DNA of 5,318 nucleotides, taken from Piscirickettsiaceae bacterium. Lineage in GTDB: Bacteria; Pseudomonadota; Gammaproteobacteria; Nitrosococcales; Methylophagaceae. The notes beneath the pieces were generated by a model. The model had not been told where the DNA came from. It worked only from the letters and a program-made list of their open reading frames with translations, and did no database searches. Below are positions 1 through 5,318 of the stretch, one piece after another; the stretch's first letter is position 1, and each line of letters starts with the position of its first letter. A program made the translations under genes and the position numbers. Where the stretch lies: positions 1-5,318 of the forward strand of contig JABGUA010000124.1 in NCBI GenBank assembly GCA_018646825.1, read 5' to 3'.

Positions 1-1
1 A

Positions 2-538
2 GAAGCCTGTCCGCTTGGCCTCGCCCCCACATCCAGCACAACTGCTGCATTGGTCATGGGAGATGCCCTGGCCGTTGCCTTATTAGAAGCACGCGGCTTC
101 ACCGCCGAAGACTTTGCTCTATCCCATCCTGGTGGAAATTTAGGACGACGTCTCTTGCTCCGTGTTAGCGATATTATGCATACCGGCCAGCAAATCCCTA
201 AGGTCAGTCATCAAGCCTTGCTCAGTGATGCTCTTGTCGAAATGAGTGAAAAAGGCCTAGGTATGACCGCCGTATGCTCTGCATCAAACGACATTATTGG
301 CATTTTTACTGATGGTGATTTACGCCGAGTACTCGCCCATACCATCGACGTCCACACCACACGCATCGCTGATGTAATGACAACCGAATGCAAAACTGGC
401 CACCCTGATATGTTAGCAGCAGAAATATTAGAACTGATGCAACGACACAAAATTAATGCGTTATTAATCGTTAATGACCAAAAACAACTGGTTGGCGCCA
501 TCAACATGCACGATCTGCTTCGTGCCGGCGTAGTTTAA
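2..538 (+). CDS. kdsD: Arabinose-5-phosphate isomerase KdsD, C-terminal part (5' end outside window)
   Basis: KdsD interconverts D-ribulose-5-phosphate and D-arabinose-5-phosphate in the cytoplasm, the first committed step of KDO synthesis for LPS. The frame is open to the left edge and gives 178 residues, a little over half of the roughly 328 of E. coli KdsD. An in-frame TTG at 50 is not the start, because the family sequence EACPLGLAPTSSTTAALVMG reads straight through it. The visible part holds the end of the SIS sugar-isomerase domain, including the conserved histidine of SHPGGNLG (His codon 125-127). Two CBS domains follow, at about nt 165-345 (ending GIFTDGDLRR) and nt 363-530 (ending MHDLLRAGVV). 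The ending matches E. coli KdsD closely. The gene is intact as far as seen, and kdsC follows after 10 nt. The paralogue GutQ shares this architecture, but the kdsC-lpt context favours KdsD. Confidence 0.96.
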   Translation, partial: EACPLGLAPTSSTTAALVMGDALAVALLEARGFTAEDFALSHPGGNLGRRLLLRVSDIMHTGQQIPKVSHQALLSDALVEMSEKGLGMTAVCSASNDIIGIFTDGDLRRVLAHTIDVHTTRIADVMTTECKTGHPDMLAAEILELMQRHKINALLIVNDQKQLVGAINMHDLLRAGVV

Positions 539-548
539 AGGACACCCA

Positions 549-1070
549 ATGCAAGATATTTTAGCGCGCGCAAAAGACATTAAACTCCTTATCTTTGATG
601 TCGACGGTGTCTTAACTGATGGCAGTATTATTATTGGTGATGACGGCGAAGAATATAAAGCTTTCAATTCTCGTGATGGCCACGGAATGAAACTATTGCA
701 ATACACAGGCGTCGAAATAGGCATTATTACAGGTAGAACATCGACCGTCGTAGAGCATCGAATGACAGGCTTAGGCATCAACCTCGTCTATCAAGGCCAA
801 AAAGTGAAACTGCCCGCTTTCGAACAAATGATAAAACAAGTCGGTGTGAAACCTGAACAATGTGCTTATGTAGGTGATGATTGGGTTGATCTTGCCATTA
901 TGAATCGTGTCGGCTTAGCAATCGCAGTACAAGATGCAGATTCACTTGTGAAAGAAAAAGCCCATTGGGTTACCGATGCTAAGGGTGGTAAAGGTGCCGC
1001 ACGTGAAGTCTGTGAAATGATTATGAGAGGACAGGGTACCCTGCAAGATCAAATTGAACGCCATTTCTAA
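549..1070 (+). CDS. kdsC: 3-deoxy-D-manno-octulosonate 8-phosphate phosphatase KdsC
   Basis: KdsC removes the phosphate from KDO-8-phosphate to give KDO, the sugar joining lipid A to the LPS core. It is a cytoplasmic, Mg-dependent, capless HAD-superfamily phosphatase that is a tetramer in characterised homologues. All HAD motifs are present in the 173-residue product: motif I FDVDGVLTD (nucleophile Asp17, acid/base Asp19), motif II ITGR (Thr61), the motif III lysine in QGQKVKLPAF (probably Lys87), and motif IV YVGDDWVDLAIM (Asp110, Asp111, Asp114). The family GGxGAxREVC segment is near residues 146-155. It is slightly shorter than E. coli KdsC (188 residues), mainly at the N-terminus. The ATG start is supported by AAAGGA at 537-542, six bases upstream and overlapping the kdsD stop. 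Its 3' end overlaps lptC by 17 nt, which suggests translational coupling. Confidence 0.97.
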   Translation: MQDILARAKDIKLLIFDVDGVLTDGSIIIGDDGEEYKAFNSRDGHGMKLLQYTGVEIGIITGRTSTVVEHRMTGLGINLVYQGQKVKLPAFEQMIKQVGVKPEQCAYVGDDWVDLAIMNRVGLAIAVQDADSLVKEKAHWVTDAKGGKGAAREVCEMIMRGQGTLQDQIERHF

Positions 1071-1638
1071 ACTTACCTCGCTACAACAAGGTCTATTAAT
1101 CCTATTTTCAGGATTAATGCTTTGGCTCGTCTTTGGCAGCTCAGAAAAAAGTGATAACAACACATCCCTTGCGAAAGTAAATTACAACCAATCCAGCGAT
1201 TATGCAATGAGCAACTTTACCATGACAATCATGGATGAGAATGGCAAACCATCACGGGTCATAAAAGGCCAGGAGATGAGCCATTTCCCCGAAGATGACA
1301 GCACCCATATAACGTCACCGACAGCTGAGTTTGTCAATCAACAAAACGATACTTGGGTTGTCACGTCAAAACAGGGTAAAACGAATGGTAAAGGCGATGT
1401 TATCTTGTTAACAGACAATGTTGTTATTCGTAGAAAAGACGACAAAAAAACTGAATTGCAAACATCAATTCTGACGCTCAATACAAAAAAAAGCACAGCT
1501 TATACTGATGCTGCTGTCAAAATGATTTCTCCTTTTGGTGAGACCAATTCTATCGGCCTGCATGCTACACTTGAAGATAAAACCATTAACCTGCATTCCA
1601 GGGTGAAAGGACGTTATGATGCTCCACCGTCACAATAA
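1054..1638 (+). CDS. lptC: LPS export system protein LptC
   Basis: LptC is the bitopic inner-membrane protein that accepts LPS from the LptB2FG extractor and passes it to periplasmic LptA. The 194-residue product matches the family in length (191 in E. coli) and layout. It has a short cytoplasmic N-terminus, one membrane helix at about residues 9-27 (LLILFSGLMLWLVFG), and a periplasmic domain rich in beta-strand patterns from about residue 40 to 190. The segment SHITSPTAEF-like / NDTWVVTSKQGK / DVILLTDNVVIRR corresponds to the part of E. coli LptC around PTWSVKADKAKL...YLYGHVEV. The start is TTG. An in-frame TGA at 1024-1026 excludes any farther upstream start, and the first internal ATG would cut the membrane helix. 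No good Shine-Dalgarno is seen near it, so translation is probably coupled to kdsC, whose last 17 nt it overlaps. It overlaps lptA by 23 nt at its other end. Confidence 0.92.
   Translation: MNAISKLTSLQQGLLILFSGLMLWLVFGSSEKSDNNTSLAKVNYNQSSDYAMSNFTMTIMDENGKPSRVIKGQEMSHFPEDDSTHITSPTAEFVNQQNDTWVVTSKQGKTNGKGDVILLTDNVVIRRKDDKKTELQTSILTLNTKKSTAYTDAAVKMISPFGETNSIGLHATLEDKTINLHSRVKGRYDAPPSQ
1606..1611 (+). promoter_or_regulatory. Ribosome binding site of lptA, inside the lptC 3' end
   Basis: AAAGGA lies upstream of two consecutive in-frame ATG codons at 1616 and 1619. The gap is 4 nt to the first and 7 nt to the second, so the second ATG (284-residue product) has the more usual spacing. The choice changes only one residue of the signal peptide. 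Confidence 0.6.
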
Positions 1639-2473
1639 ACTGCTGATTGGCTTATTGGCACTACTGCCAAGCCTAGCTGTCGCGCTACCTAGCGACCGCG
1701 ATAAACCGATTAGTATTGAAGCAGACCATGCGCAATTAGATGACGAATTAGGCATCACCCAATACAAAGGCCGTGCTATTTTGACACAAGGCACATTACG
1801 TATTGATGGCGACATCATCACCTTCTACTACGACAAAAATAAGCAACTCACTAAAGTCGTCGCACAAGGTAAAATGGCAAAGTATCAACAAGTTCAAAAG
1901 CCAGGAGAAGACCCGGTAAAAGCAGAAGCACTTCAAATGGAATACCATGCCGGCGGCCAAAAGATTCACCTCCTTGGTCAAGGCTTTGTTTGGCAAAATG
2001 GCAGTAAATTCAGTGGTAACCGTATTGAATACGATATCGCCCGTAATATCGTCAATGCCAATGCAAAACCCGTCACAGTTGGCAACAAAGTTGAGCGTAC
2101 GAAAGGCCGCGTCCACTTTATTATCGATCCGAACAATCAACAGATAAGCAACAAGAAAAAGCAAAAAAAACAGCCCATTGTTGCAAGCAAACCGAAGCCA
2201 AAGCAACTACCCAATGCCCCCATTGAGCCCATCATTGAAAATGATACCCAAGAAAATAGTGGCGCTGCATACCCCAGCACACAGACTTTATCAGGGCTAA
2301 ATATCCGTACGGGCCCAGGGAAAAATTATGATAAATTGGCCACGCTTGTTGCTGGCAGTGAACTCATTGTGCTAACAGAACAAAATGATTGGCTTCAAGT
2401 TAGGGGAATCTCAAGTGGCCAAGTCGTCATTGGGTGGGTACATCGTAATTACGTTTCTCCTAATCAGTTTTAA
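1616..2473 (+). CDS. lptA: LPS transport periplasmic protein LptA with C-terminal SH3b domain
   Basis: LptA forms the periplasmic beta-jellyroll bridge that carries LPS from LptC to LptD/E in the outer membrane. Residues 1-23 look like a Sec signal peptide (basic start, LLIGLLALLPSLAVA core, probable cut after Ala23). Residues about 29-172 are the LptA/OstA domain: DKPISIEADHAQLD, YKGRAILTQGTLRI, a QMEYHAGGQKIHLLGQGFVW-like strand set, and GRVHFIIDP. These align with E. coli LptA, which is only 185 residues. Here the chain continues to 285 residues. Residues about 173-225 are a linker, first Lys/Gln-rich, then Pro-rich, then acidic/polar. Residues about 226-282 form a bacterial SH3 (SH3_3) domain, recognised from LNIRTGPGKNYDKLATL, the DWLQVR strand and GWVHRNYVS. 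SH3b domains in exported proteins often bind peptidoglycan or proteins; that role here is inference. The reading frame runs uninterrupted through the fusion. The linker codons include an A8 run (2163-2170). lptB follows after 15 nt. Confidence 0.95.
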   Translation: MMLHRHNKLLIGLLALLPSLAVALPSDRDKPISIEADHAQLDDELGITQYKGRAILTQGTLRIDGDIITFYYDKNKQLTKVVAQGKMAKYQQVQKPGEDPVKAEALQMEYHAGGQKIHLLGQGFVWQNGSKFSGNRIEYDIARNIVNANAKPVTVGNKVERTKGRVHFIIDPNNQQISNKKKQKKQPIVASKPKPKQLPNAPIEPIIENDTQENSGAAYPSTQTLSGLNIRTGPGKNYDKLATLVAGSELIVLTEQNDWLQVRGISSGQVVIGWVHRNYVSPNQF

Positions 2474-2488
2474 GAATATCAAACGCGA

Positions 2489-3217
2489 ATGATAAGTACT
2501 TTATCTACTAGGCAGTTATCGAAAAGTTTTGATGGTCGTCTCGTCGTCAACAACAGTTCTCTAGAGGTCAGCAGTGGTGAAATCGTCGGCCTTTTAGGTC
2601 CTAATGGCGCAGGAAAAACAACCAGCTTTTATATGATCGTGGGGCTTATTCCTGCGGATAAAGGCACGATTTTCCTTGATCAACAAGAACTCACTCAAGA
2701 CCCTATCCATCGTCGTGCACAACTCGGCATCGGTTACCTACCACAAGAACCTTCTATCTTTCGCAAACTCAGTGTCGCCGATAATATCTATGCCATCATC
2801 GAAACCCGAGATGAACTGAGTCCTATTGCTAGAGATGCACTACTCGAACAATTGCTCAATGATTTTAATATCACACATATCAGAAACAGTCTCGGCATGG
2901 CATTATCAGGCGGTGAACGCCGTCGGGTAGAAATCGCACGTGCCCTCGCAATGGATCCTAAATTTATCCTGCTTGATGAACCCTTCGCCGGTGTTGACCC
3001 AATCTCAGTTTTAGATATTCAAGCCATTATCAAATCATTAGCAGAACGCGGGATCGGCATTCTAATTACTGATCACAATGTCCGAGAAACCCTCAATGTC
3101 TGCGAACGCGCGTACATCTTCAATGAAGGTAAAGTCATTGCCAAAGGTACACCAGAAGAAATACTTAAAGATAAAAAAGTCTTAAGCGTTTATTTAGGGC
3201 GTGACTTTAAGCTTTAA
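2489..3217 (+). CDS. lptB: LPS export ABC transporter ATPase LptB
   Basis: LptB is the cytoplasmic ATPase dimer that drives LptFG to extract LPS from the inner membrane and push it along LptC and LptA. The 242 residues match the E. coli protein (241) end to end. Visible elements are Walker A GPNGAGKTT (37-45), the Q-loop YLPQEPSIF (Gln86), the ABC signature LSGGERRRVEIARAL (139-153), Walker B FILLDE with catalytic Glu164, the D-loop FAGVDP, and the switch histidine in ITDHN (His196). The C-terminal VYLGRDFKL matches the family ending VYLGEDFRL and separates it from generic branched-chain amino-acid ATPases. The ATG at 2489 gives the usual N-terminus (STLSTRQLSKSF). Its Shine-Dalgarno is poor, so coupling to lptA 15 nt upstream is likely. 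It is the last gene of the operon seen here. lptF and lptG are not in the window, as is usual, since they normally lie elsewhere. Confidence 0.97.
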   Translation: MISTLSTRQLSKSFDGRLVVNNSSLEVSSGEIVGLLGPNGAGKTTSFYMIVGLIPADKGTIFLDQQELTQDPIHRRAQLGIGYLPQEPSIFRKLSVADNIYAIIETRDELSPIARDALLEQLLNDFNITHIRNSLGMALSGGERRRVEIARALAMDPKFILLDEPFAGVDPISVLDIQAIIKSLAERGIGILITDHNVRETLNVCERAYIFNEGKVIAKGTPEEILKDKKVLSVYLGRDFKL

Positions 3218-3244
3218 AAAGTAGTCGTTCTGGCACTGTCTACT

Positions 3245-3270
3245 TGACCGCTTTCGACCCAAAGCAGTCA
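3245..3270. repeat. Imperfect palindromic intergenic repeat, copy 1
   Basis: This 26-nt near-palindrome lies 27 nt after the lptB stop. The arms TGACCGCTTT and AAAGCAGTCA form a 10-position stem with one C/A mismatch (3249/3266) around a 6-nt loop, CGACCC. It matches copy 2 (3948-3972) in the same orientation at 21 of 25 positions. The differences are confined to the loop region, while TGACCGCTT and CAAAGCAGTC are identical, including the mismatch. No T-run follows on the plus strand, so it is not a canonical intrinsic terminator, although a hairpin here could still mark the 3' end of the operon transcript. It resembles REP-like repeats scattered between genes in many Gammaproteobacteria. Family membership is inferred and was not checked. 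Confidence 0.65.
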
Positions 3271-3279
3271 CTCAATAAA

Positions 3280-3307
3280 TTGTTATGATGGTCACCATTC
3301 TCATAAA
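3280..3307 (+). promoter_or_regulatory. Tentative promoter for the ankyrin gene
   Basis: TTGTTA (3280-3285) and CATAAA (3302-3307) are spaced 16 nt and would start transcription shortly before the GTG at 3336. A further TATATT (3309-3314) is a better -10 but has no matching -35. The spacer holds a short dyad, ATGGTCACCAT (3288-3298). The whole stretch is AT-rich, so chance matches are likely. Confidence 0.25.
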
Positions 3308-3335
3308 ATATATTATTTAGAGCATATACAGAATA

Positions 3336-3942
3336 GTGAAGACTTTTAAAATAATATCAATACTCTTAGCCTCTATTGGTCTGATTATTTCTATGATGCT
3401 AGCGTATCATGTAATAACTGCTACGAAGTCAGAAGTACTTACCCACGCAACAATGAAATATGAGCGCTTCCAATTTATTTCCGATCTTTTTTATTTAAGG
3501 TTAAATTATTTTGAATCGTGCCAAGATATGGGCACCAGACCTTTACCTATAGTATTTGTACTTAATGACTATGACTATGACACGACGGACAAGAAAAAAG
3601 TATTTAAAGTCGCTGATAAGTTAATAGAAATAGGGTGTGATGTGAACGGGTATGATGAAATGGGGTTAACCCCCCTTACAAATGTCTCTGGTTCCTCCTG
3701 GTAATCCTTCTGTCGTTGAATTTTTACTACAGAGAGGCGCTGACCCATACAAAAAAGCAATCGATGGTTCATATACCTTGCTAGAAACCTATTCAGTTAA
3801 AGAATATACAGGAATGAATGCCTTCGACTTAGCACAAAAAGAAAAAACTACTCTTAAAAACAAAGCTAATAGAAAAGATAGCTATAAAAAAGTACTCCAA
3901 ATAATTGAATTACTCAATGCAAGCAGCCGGAAAGAGCACTGA
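3336..3942 (+). pseudogene. Membrane-anchored ankyrin-repeat protein, broken by a one-base frameshift
   Basis: Two overlapping frames make up one gene. Frame 1 (3336-3704, GTG start, 122 residues) begins with a signal-anchor or signal peptide (MKTFKIISILLASIGLIISM). A region without clear homology follows, then the end of one ankyrin repeat (VADKLIEIGCDVNGYD) and the start of the next (EMGLTPL), after which it runs into SGSSW-stop. Frame 2, one base later and open from 3670 to 3942, continues that repeat (GNPSVVEFLLQRGADPYKKA) and a third one (GMNAFDLAQKEK). The break lies between 3670 and 3704. Removing one C from the C6 run at 3670-3675 restores GLTPL followed by GNPSVVEFLL and gives a protein of about 201 residues. 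The function is unknown; ankyrin repeats mediate protein contacts, and the anchor would place them outside the cytoplasm. An in-frame TAG at 3318 excludes a longer N-terminus, and no clear ribosome site is seen. It is visibly more AT-rich than the lpt genes and lies between two palindromic repeats, which suggests an acquired gene. A sequencing error is a real alternative to true decay. Confidence 0.75.
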
Positions 3943-3947
3943 GCGAA

Positions 3948-3973
3948 TGACCGCTTATGGCACAAAGCAGTCT
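3948..3973. repeat. Imperfect palindromic intergenic repeat, copy 2
   Basis: This is the second copy of the element at 3245-3270, in direct orientation. It sits in the 42-nt gap between the end of the ankyrin gene and the end of the convergent M23 peptidase gene. TGACCGCTT and CAAAGCAGTC are shared exactly. The centre differs (ATGGCA against TCGACC), so the stem is shorter: 8 pairs around the same C/A mismatch. Lying between convergent genes, it could act as a transcription-ending hairpin in both directions, but no T-run follows on either strand. Confidence 0.6.
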
Positions 3974-3984
3974 GTTTCACTTCA

Positions 3985-4833
3985 TTATTCTTTTTCATCC
4001 CCATCAACAACTTCTCGTTCAGGAAAAAATAATCTCGGCTCAACCCGTGCATCATTCAAACTCACACCTAAATGTAAATGCGGCCCAGTTACTCTGCCCG
4101 TTGCACCCACTGTACCGATCACATTCCCTTGCTCAATCATCTGTCCGTCTTGCACATCAATACGATCTAGATGACAAAACATGGTCACCAAGCCTTGGCC
4201 ATGGTCAATAAATACCGTTTTACCGTTAAAGAAATAATCGCCCGTCCCCCTAACAATACCTTCAGCAGGTGCATGAATCTCTGTTCCTGTAGGTGCAGCA
4301 ATATCTATCCCGCTATGTGGTCGTCTTGCTTGACCATTAAAAACACGACGGCGACCGAATAAACCACTCACTCGACCCTCAATAGGCCATGCAAATTGTA
4401 GTGGTAATTTTTCCTTCTCAGTCCAATGCCGCAATGCCGCTTTGATTCTGGCTGATTCTTTATTAATCCGTGTCATATCTAATTTGTTTGGATTAACTTT
4501 GCCTTTGTTTTTAATCGTAATATGTTGTGTTGGGTAGGCCTTATCTTGAATTTCAAATAAAGCTCGGCTAGTTTTGCCCGCCTGTGTCACTGATAAGCGC
4601 TGGGTACCCACTTTCGCTCCCAATGGCACGCCAACAATAGCAATCCATTGTCCATCAGACTTTACCACTGCAACCGGCTTTTTACGGTACTTAACCACAG
4701 GCTTAACCAAGTCATCTGCTGATAGCGGGACAATCACCACTCCACCGGGAATCGCAGCTTGCTGTGGTAATGTCATCGCTAATAATTGACCACTCAGCAT
4801 CAAACTCACAATAACGAAAAAAACTCTAATCAT
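3985..4833 (-). CDS. Secreted M23 family (LytM-type) zinc metallopeptidase
   Basis: This is a predicted periplasmic peptidoglycan endopeptidase of 282 residues. Residues 1-19 are a signal peptide (MIRVFFVIVSLMLSGQLLA). Residues about 25-95 match the N-terminal domain often found before M23 domains (PGGVVIVPL, then WIAIVGVPLGAKVGTQRL). A basic linker follows (110-140). The catalytic domain spans about 145-272 and has every expected residue: zinc ligands His173 and Asp177 in HSGIDIA and His254 in PHLHLGV, plus catalytic-site His221 in CHLD and His252. It is therefore probably active, unlike degenerate LytM proteins such as NlpD that act as amidase activators. The cleaved bond is probably in the peptide cross-links, by family analogy only. 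The C-terminus is short and acidic. The ATG is chosen because AGGAAA lies 6 nt upstream and the signal peptide starts there. It overlaps the xseA stop by 8 nt, so the two genes probably share a transcript. The convergent ankyrin gene ends 42 nt away. Confidence 0.93.
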   Translation of the reverse strand: MIRVFFVIVSLMLSGQLLAMTLPQQAAIPGGVVIVPLSADDLVKPVVKYRKKPVAVVKSDGQWIAIVGVPLGAKVGTQRLSVTQAGKTSRALFEIQDKAYPTQHITIKNKGKVNPNKLDMTRINKESARIKAALRHWTEKEKLPLQFAWPIEGRVSGLFGRRRVFNGQARRPHSGIDIAAPTGTEIHAPAEGIVRGTGDYFFNGKTVFIDHGQGLVTMFCHLDRIDVQDGQMIEQGNVIGTVGATGRVTGPHLHLGVSLNDARVEPRLFFPEREVVDGDEKE

Positions 4834-5318
4834 GTTTGGTTTCCTGTACTTGGCAAACTAATTCCCCTTGCTGCAATTTAACATTTACCTGCTGTCCAAC
4901 GACGACCGACTTTGATTTCGACAAAACGTGCCCTGTCTCGTGATCTGTCGCGATACTGTAACCACGTTCTAAAGTATTTAAAGGACTCACTGCCGATAAC
5001 ATCCGTATTTGTTGTTTAAAGTAGATTTGTTTAGAGGCCAGTCCTTGACGCATCACCAAATGTTATCGCGTTCGTAATTGTTCAAATAAATGCTGTTGCT
5101 GCGTTAACACTGGTAATGGCGACTTCAACTGTAAACGTTGGCTCAAATCTTGATACTGTCTAGCAACCTCATCTCGCCGAGTCGTCATTACATAACGCAA
5201 ACGACTACGCAAATGCGTCAATTTATAATGTTGCGCTTCAATGATCGCTTTGGGATTCTTGAGGCGAACGGTGCAGTAATCTAATGTCTGTTGACGTTGC
5301 AATAGGTTGTGTTGCAAC
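4826..5318 (-). pseudogene. xseA: Exodeoxyribonuclease VII large subunit XseA, C-terminal part with an in-frame stop
   Basis: XseA with XseB forms exonuclease VII, which degrades single-stranded DNA into short oligonucleotides in repair. Only the C-terminal part is in the window; the frame is open to the right edge, so the start lies beyond 5318. The first 84 residues are a Gln/Arg/Leu-rich helical region with family-like pieces (RLKNPKAIIEAQ, LRSRLRYVM), corresponding to the coiled coil that contacts XseB. The frame then hits TAA at 5063-5065. The same frame resumes at once and gives the family ending LSAVSPLNTLERGYSIA and GELVCQVQ, stopping at TAG 4826-4828. Because the frame is unchanged, this is a single-base nonsense change, not an indel. 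TTA or CAA would each restore a codon by one substitution, and Leu would fit the family pattern RLxxxM. The truncated protein would lack about 78-79 residues and is probably impaired. TTG/GTG/ATG codons right after the stop could permit re-initiation. A sequencing error is possible. Confidence 0.85.
4840..4845 (-). promoter_or_regulatory. Ribosome binding site of the M23 peptidase gene
   Basis: AGGAAA (minus strand) lies inside the 3' end of the xseA frame, 6 nt before the ATG at 4831-4833. It is the best Shine-Dalgarno match seen on the minus strand here and fixes the peptidase start. It would allow the peptidase to be translated independently of xseA. Confidence 0.65.

Noticed and set aside
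1540..1616. SigmaE-type promoter before lptA, as described in E. coli
   Set aside because: I looked for GGAACTT-like and TCTGA-like elements at proper spacing inside the lptC 3' end and found no convincing pair.
3219..3245. Inverted repeat AAGTAG / CTACTT just after the lptB stop, a possible terminator
   Set aside because: The stem is only 6 bp with a 15-nt loop, low GC and no following T-run. It also overlaps the better palindrome at 3245-3270 by one base.
3288..3298. Dyad ATGGTCACCAT as an operator upstream of the ankyrin gene
   Set aside because: The arms are only 5 bp, and GGTCACC also occurs by chance inside the peptidase gene (around 4183). No regulator is encoded nearby.
3662..3704. 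Programmed ribosomal frameshift in the ankyrin gene
   Set aside because: The junction lacks a recognised slippery heptamer in the right frame and any Shine-Dalgarno-like stimulator. Indel decay or an error at the C6 run is simpler.
3905..4211. Plus-strand open frames of 84-89 codons opposite the end of the peptidase gene
   Set aside because: They read through the palindromic repeat and then antisense to the conserved M23 active-site region. They have no recognisable protein features, so they are shadows.
5063..5065. TAA in xseA read as a sense codon (recoding)
   Set aside because: TAA terminates kdsD, kdsC, lptC, lptA, lptB and the M23 gene in this same window, so reassignment is not credible.
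1..5318. tRNA/rRNA genes, CRISPR arrays, insertion sequences
   Set aside because: No cloverleaf, regularly spaced repeats, transposase-like frame or terminal inverted repeats could be recognised on either strand.

Overview
The window carries an LPS-export operon typical of Gammaproteobacteria, followed by a small accessory segment and a convergent cell-wall/DNA-repair gene pair. The KdsD, KdsC and LptC/A/B proteins resemble their enterobacterial counterparts by recalled alignment. Base composition is moderate to slightly AT-rich by eye. The genus cannot be fixed from the sequence alone.

Plus strand, 2-3217: the 3' part of kdsD (arabinose-5-phosphate isomerase), then kdsC (KDO-8-phosphate phosphatase), lptC, lptA and lptB. 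Spacing is tight: 10 nt between kdsD and kdsC, a 17-nt kdsC/lptC overlap, a 23-nt lptC/lptA overlap, and 15 nt between lptA and lptB. This looks like one transcription unit. KdsD and KdsC supply KDO for the inner core of LPS. LptB powers extraction of finished LPS from the inner membrane, and LptC and LptA carry it across the periplasm. The LptA here is unusual: it is about 100 residues longer than the E. coli protein and ends in a K/P-rich linker and a bacterial SH3 (SH3b) domain.

Accessory segment, 3218-3984: a gene for a small membrane-anchored ankyrin-repeat protein, broken by a one-base frameshift next to a six-C run. It is bracketed by two direct copies of an imperfect palindromic repeat (3245-3270 and 3948-3973). 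The rpoN/hpf genes that often follow lptB in Gammaproteobacteria are absent.

Minus strand, 3985-5318: the 3' part of xseA (exonuclease VII large subunit), followed by a secreted M23 (LytM-type) peptidase whose start overlaps the xseA stop by 8 nt. The xseA frame has an in-frame TAA at 5063-5065, with recognisable XseA sequence on both sides. It is therefore either a nonsense pseudogene or a sequencing error.

The observations most worth following are the LptA-SH3b fusion (with an A8 tract in its linker), the paired palindromic repeats around the ankyrin gene, and the two gene-breaking lesions in the right half of the window. No RNA gene, CRISPR array or transposase was seen.
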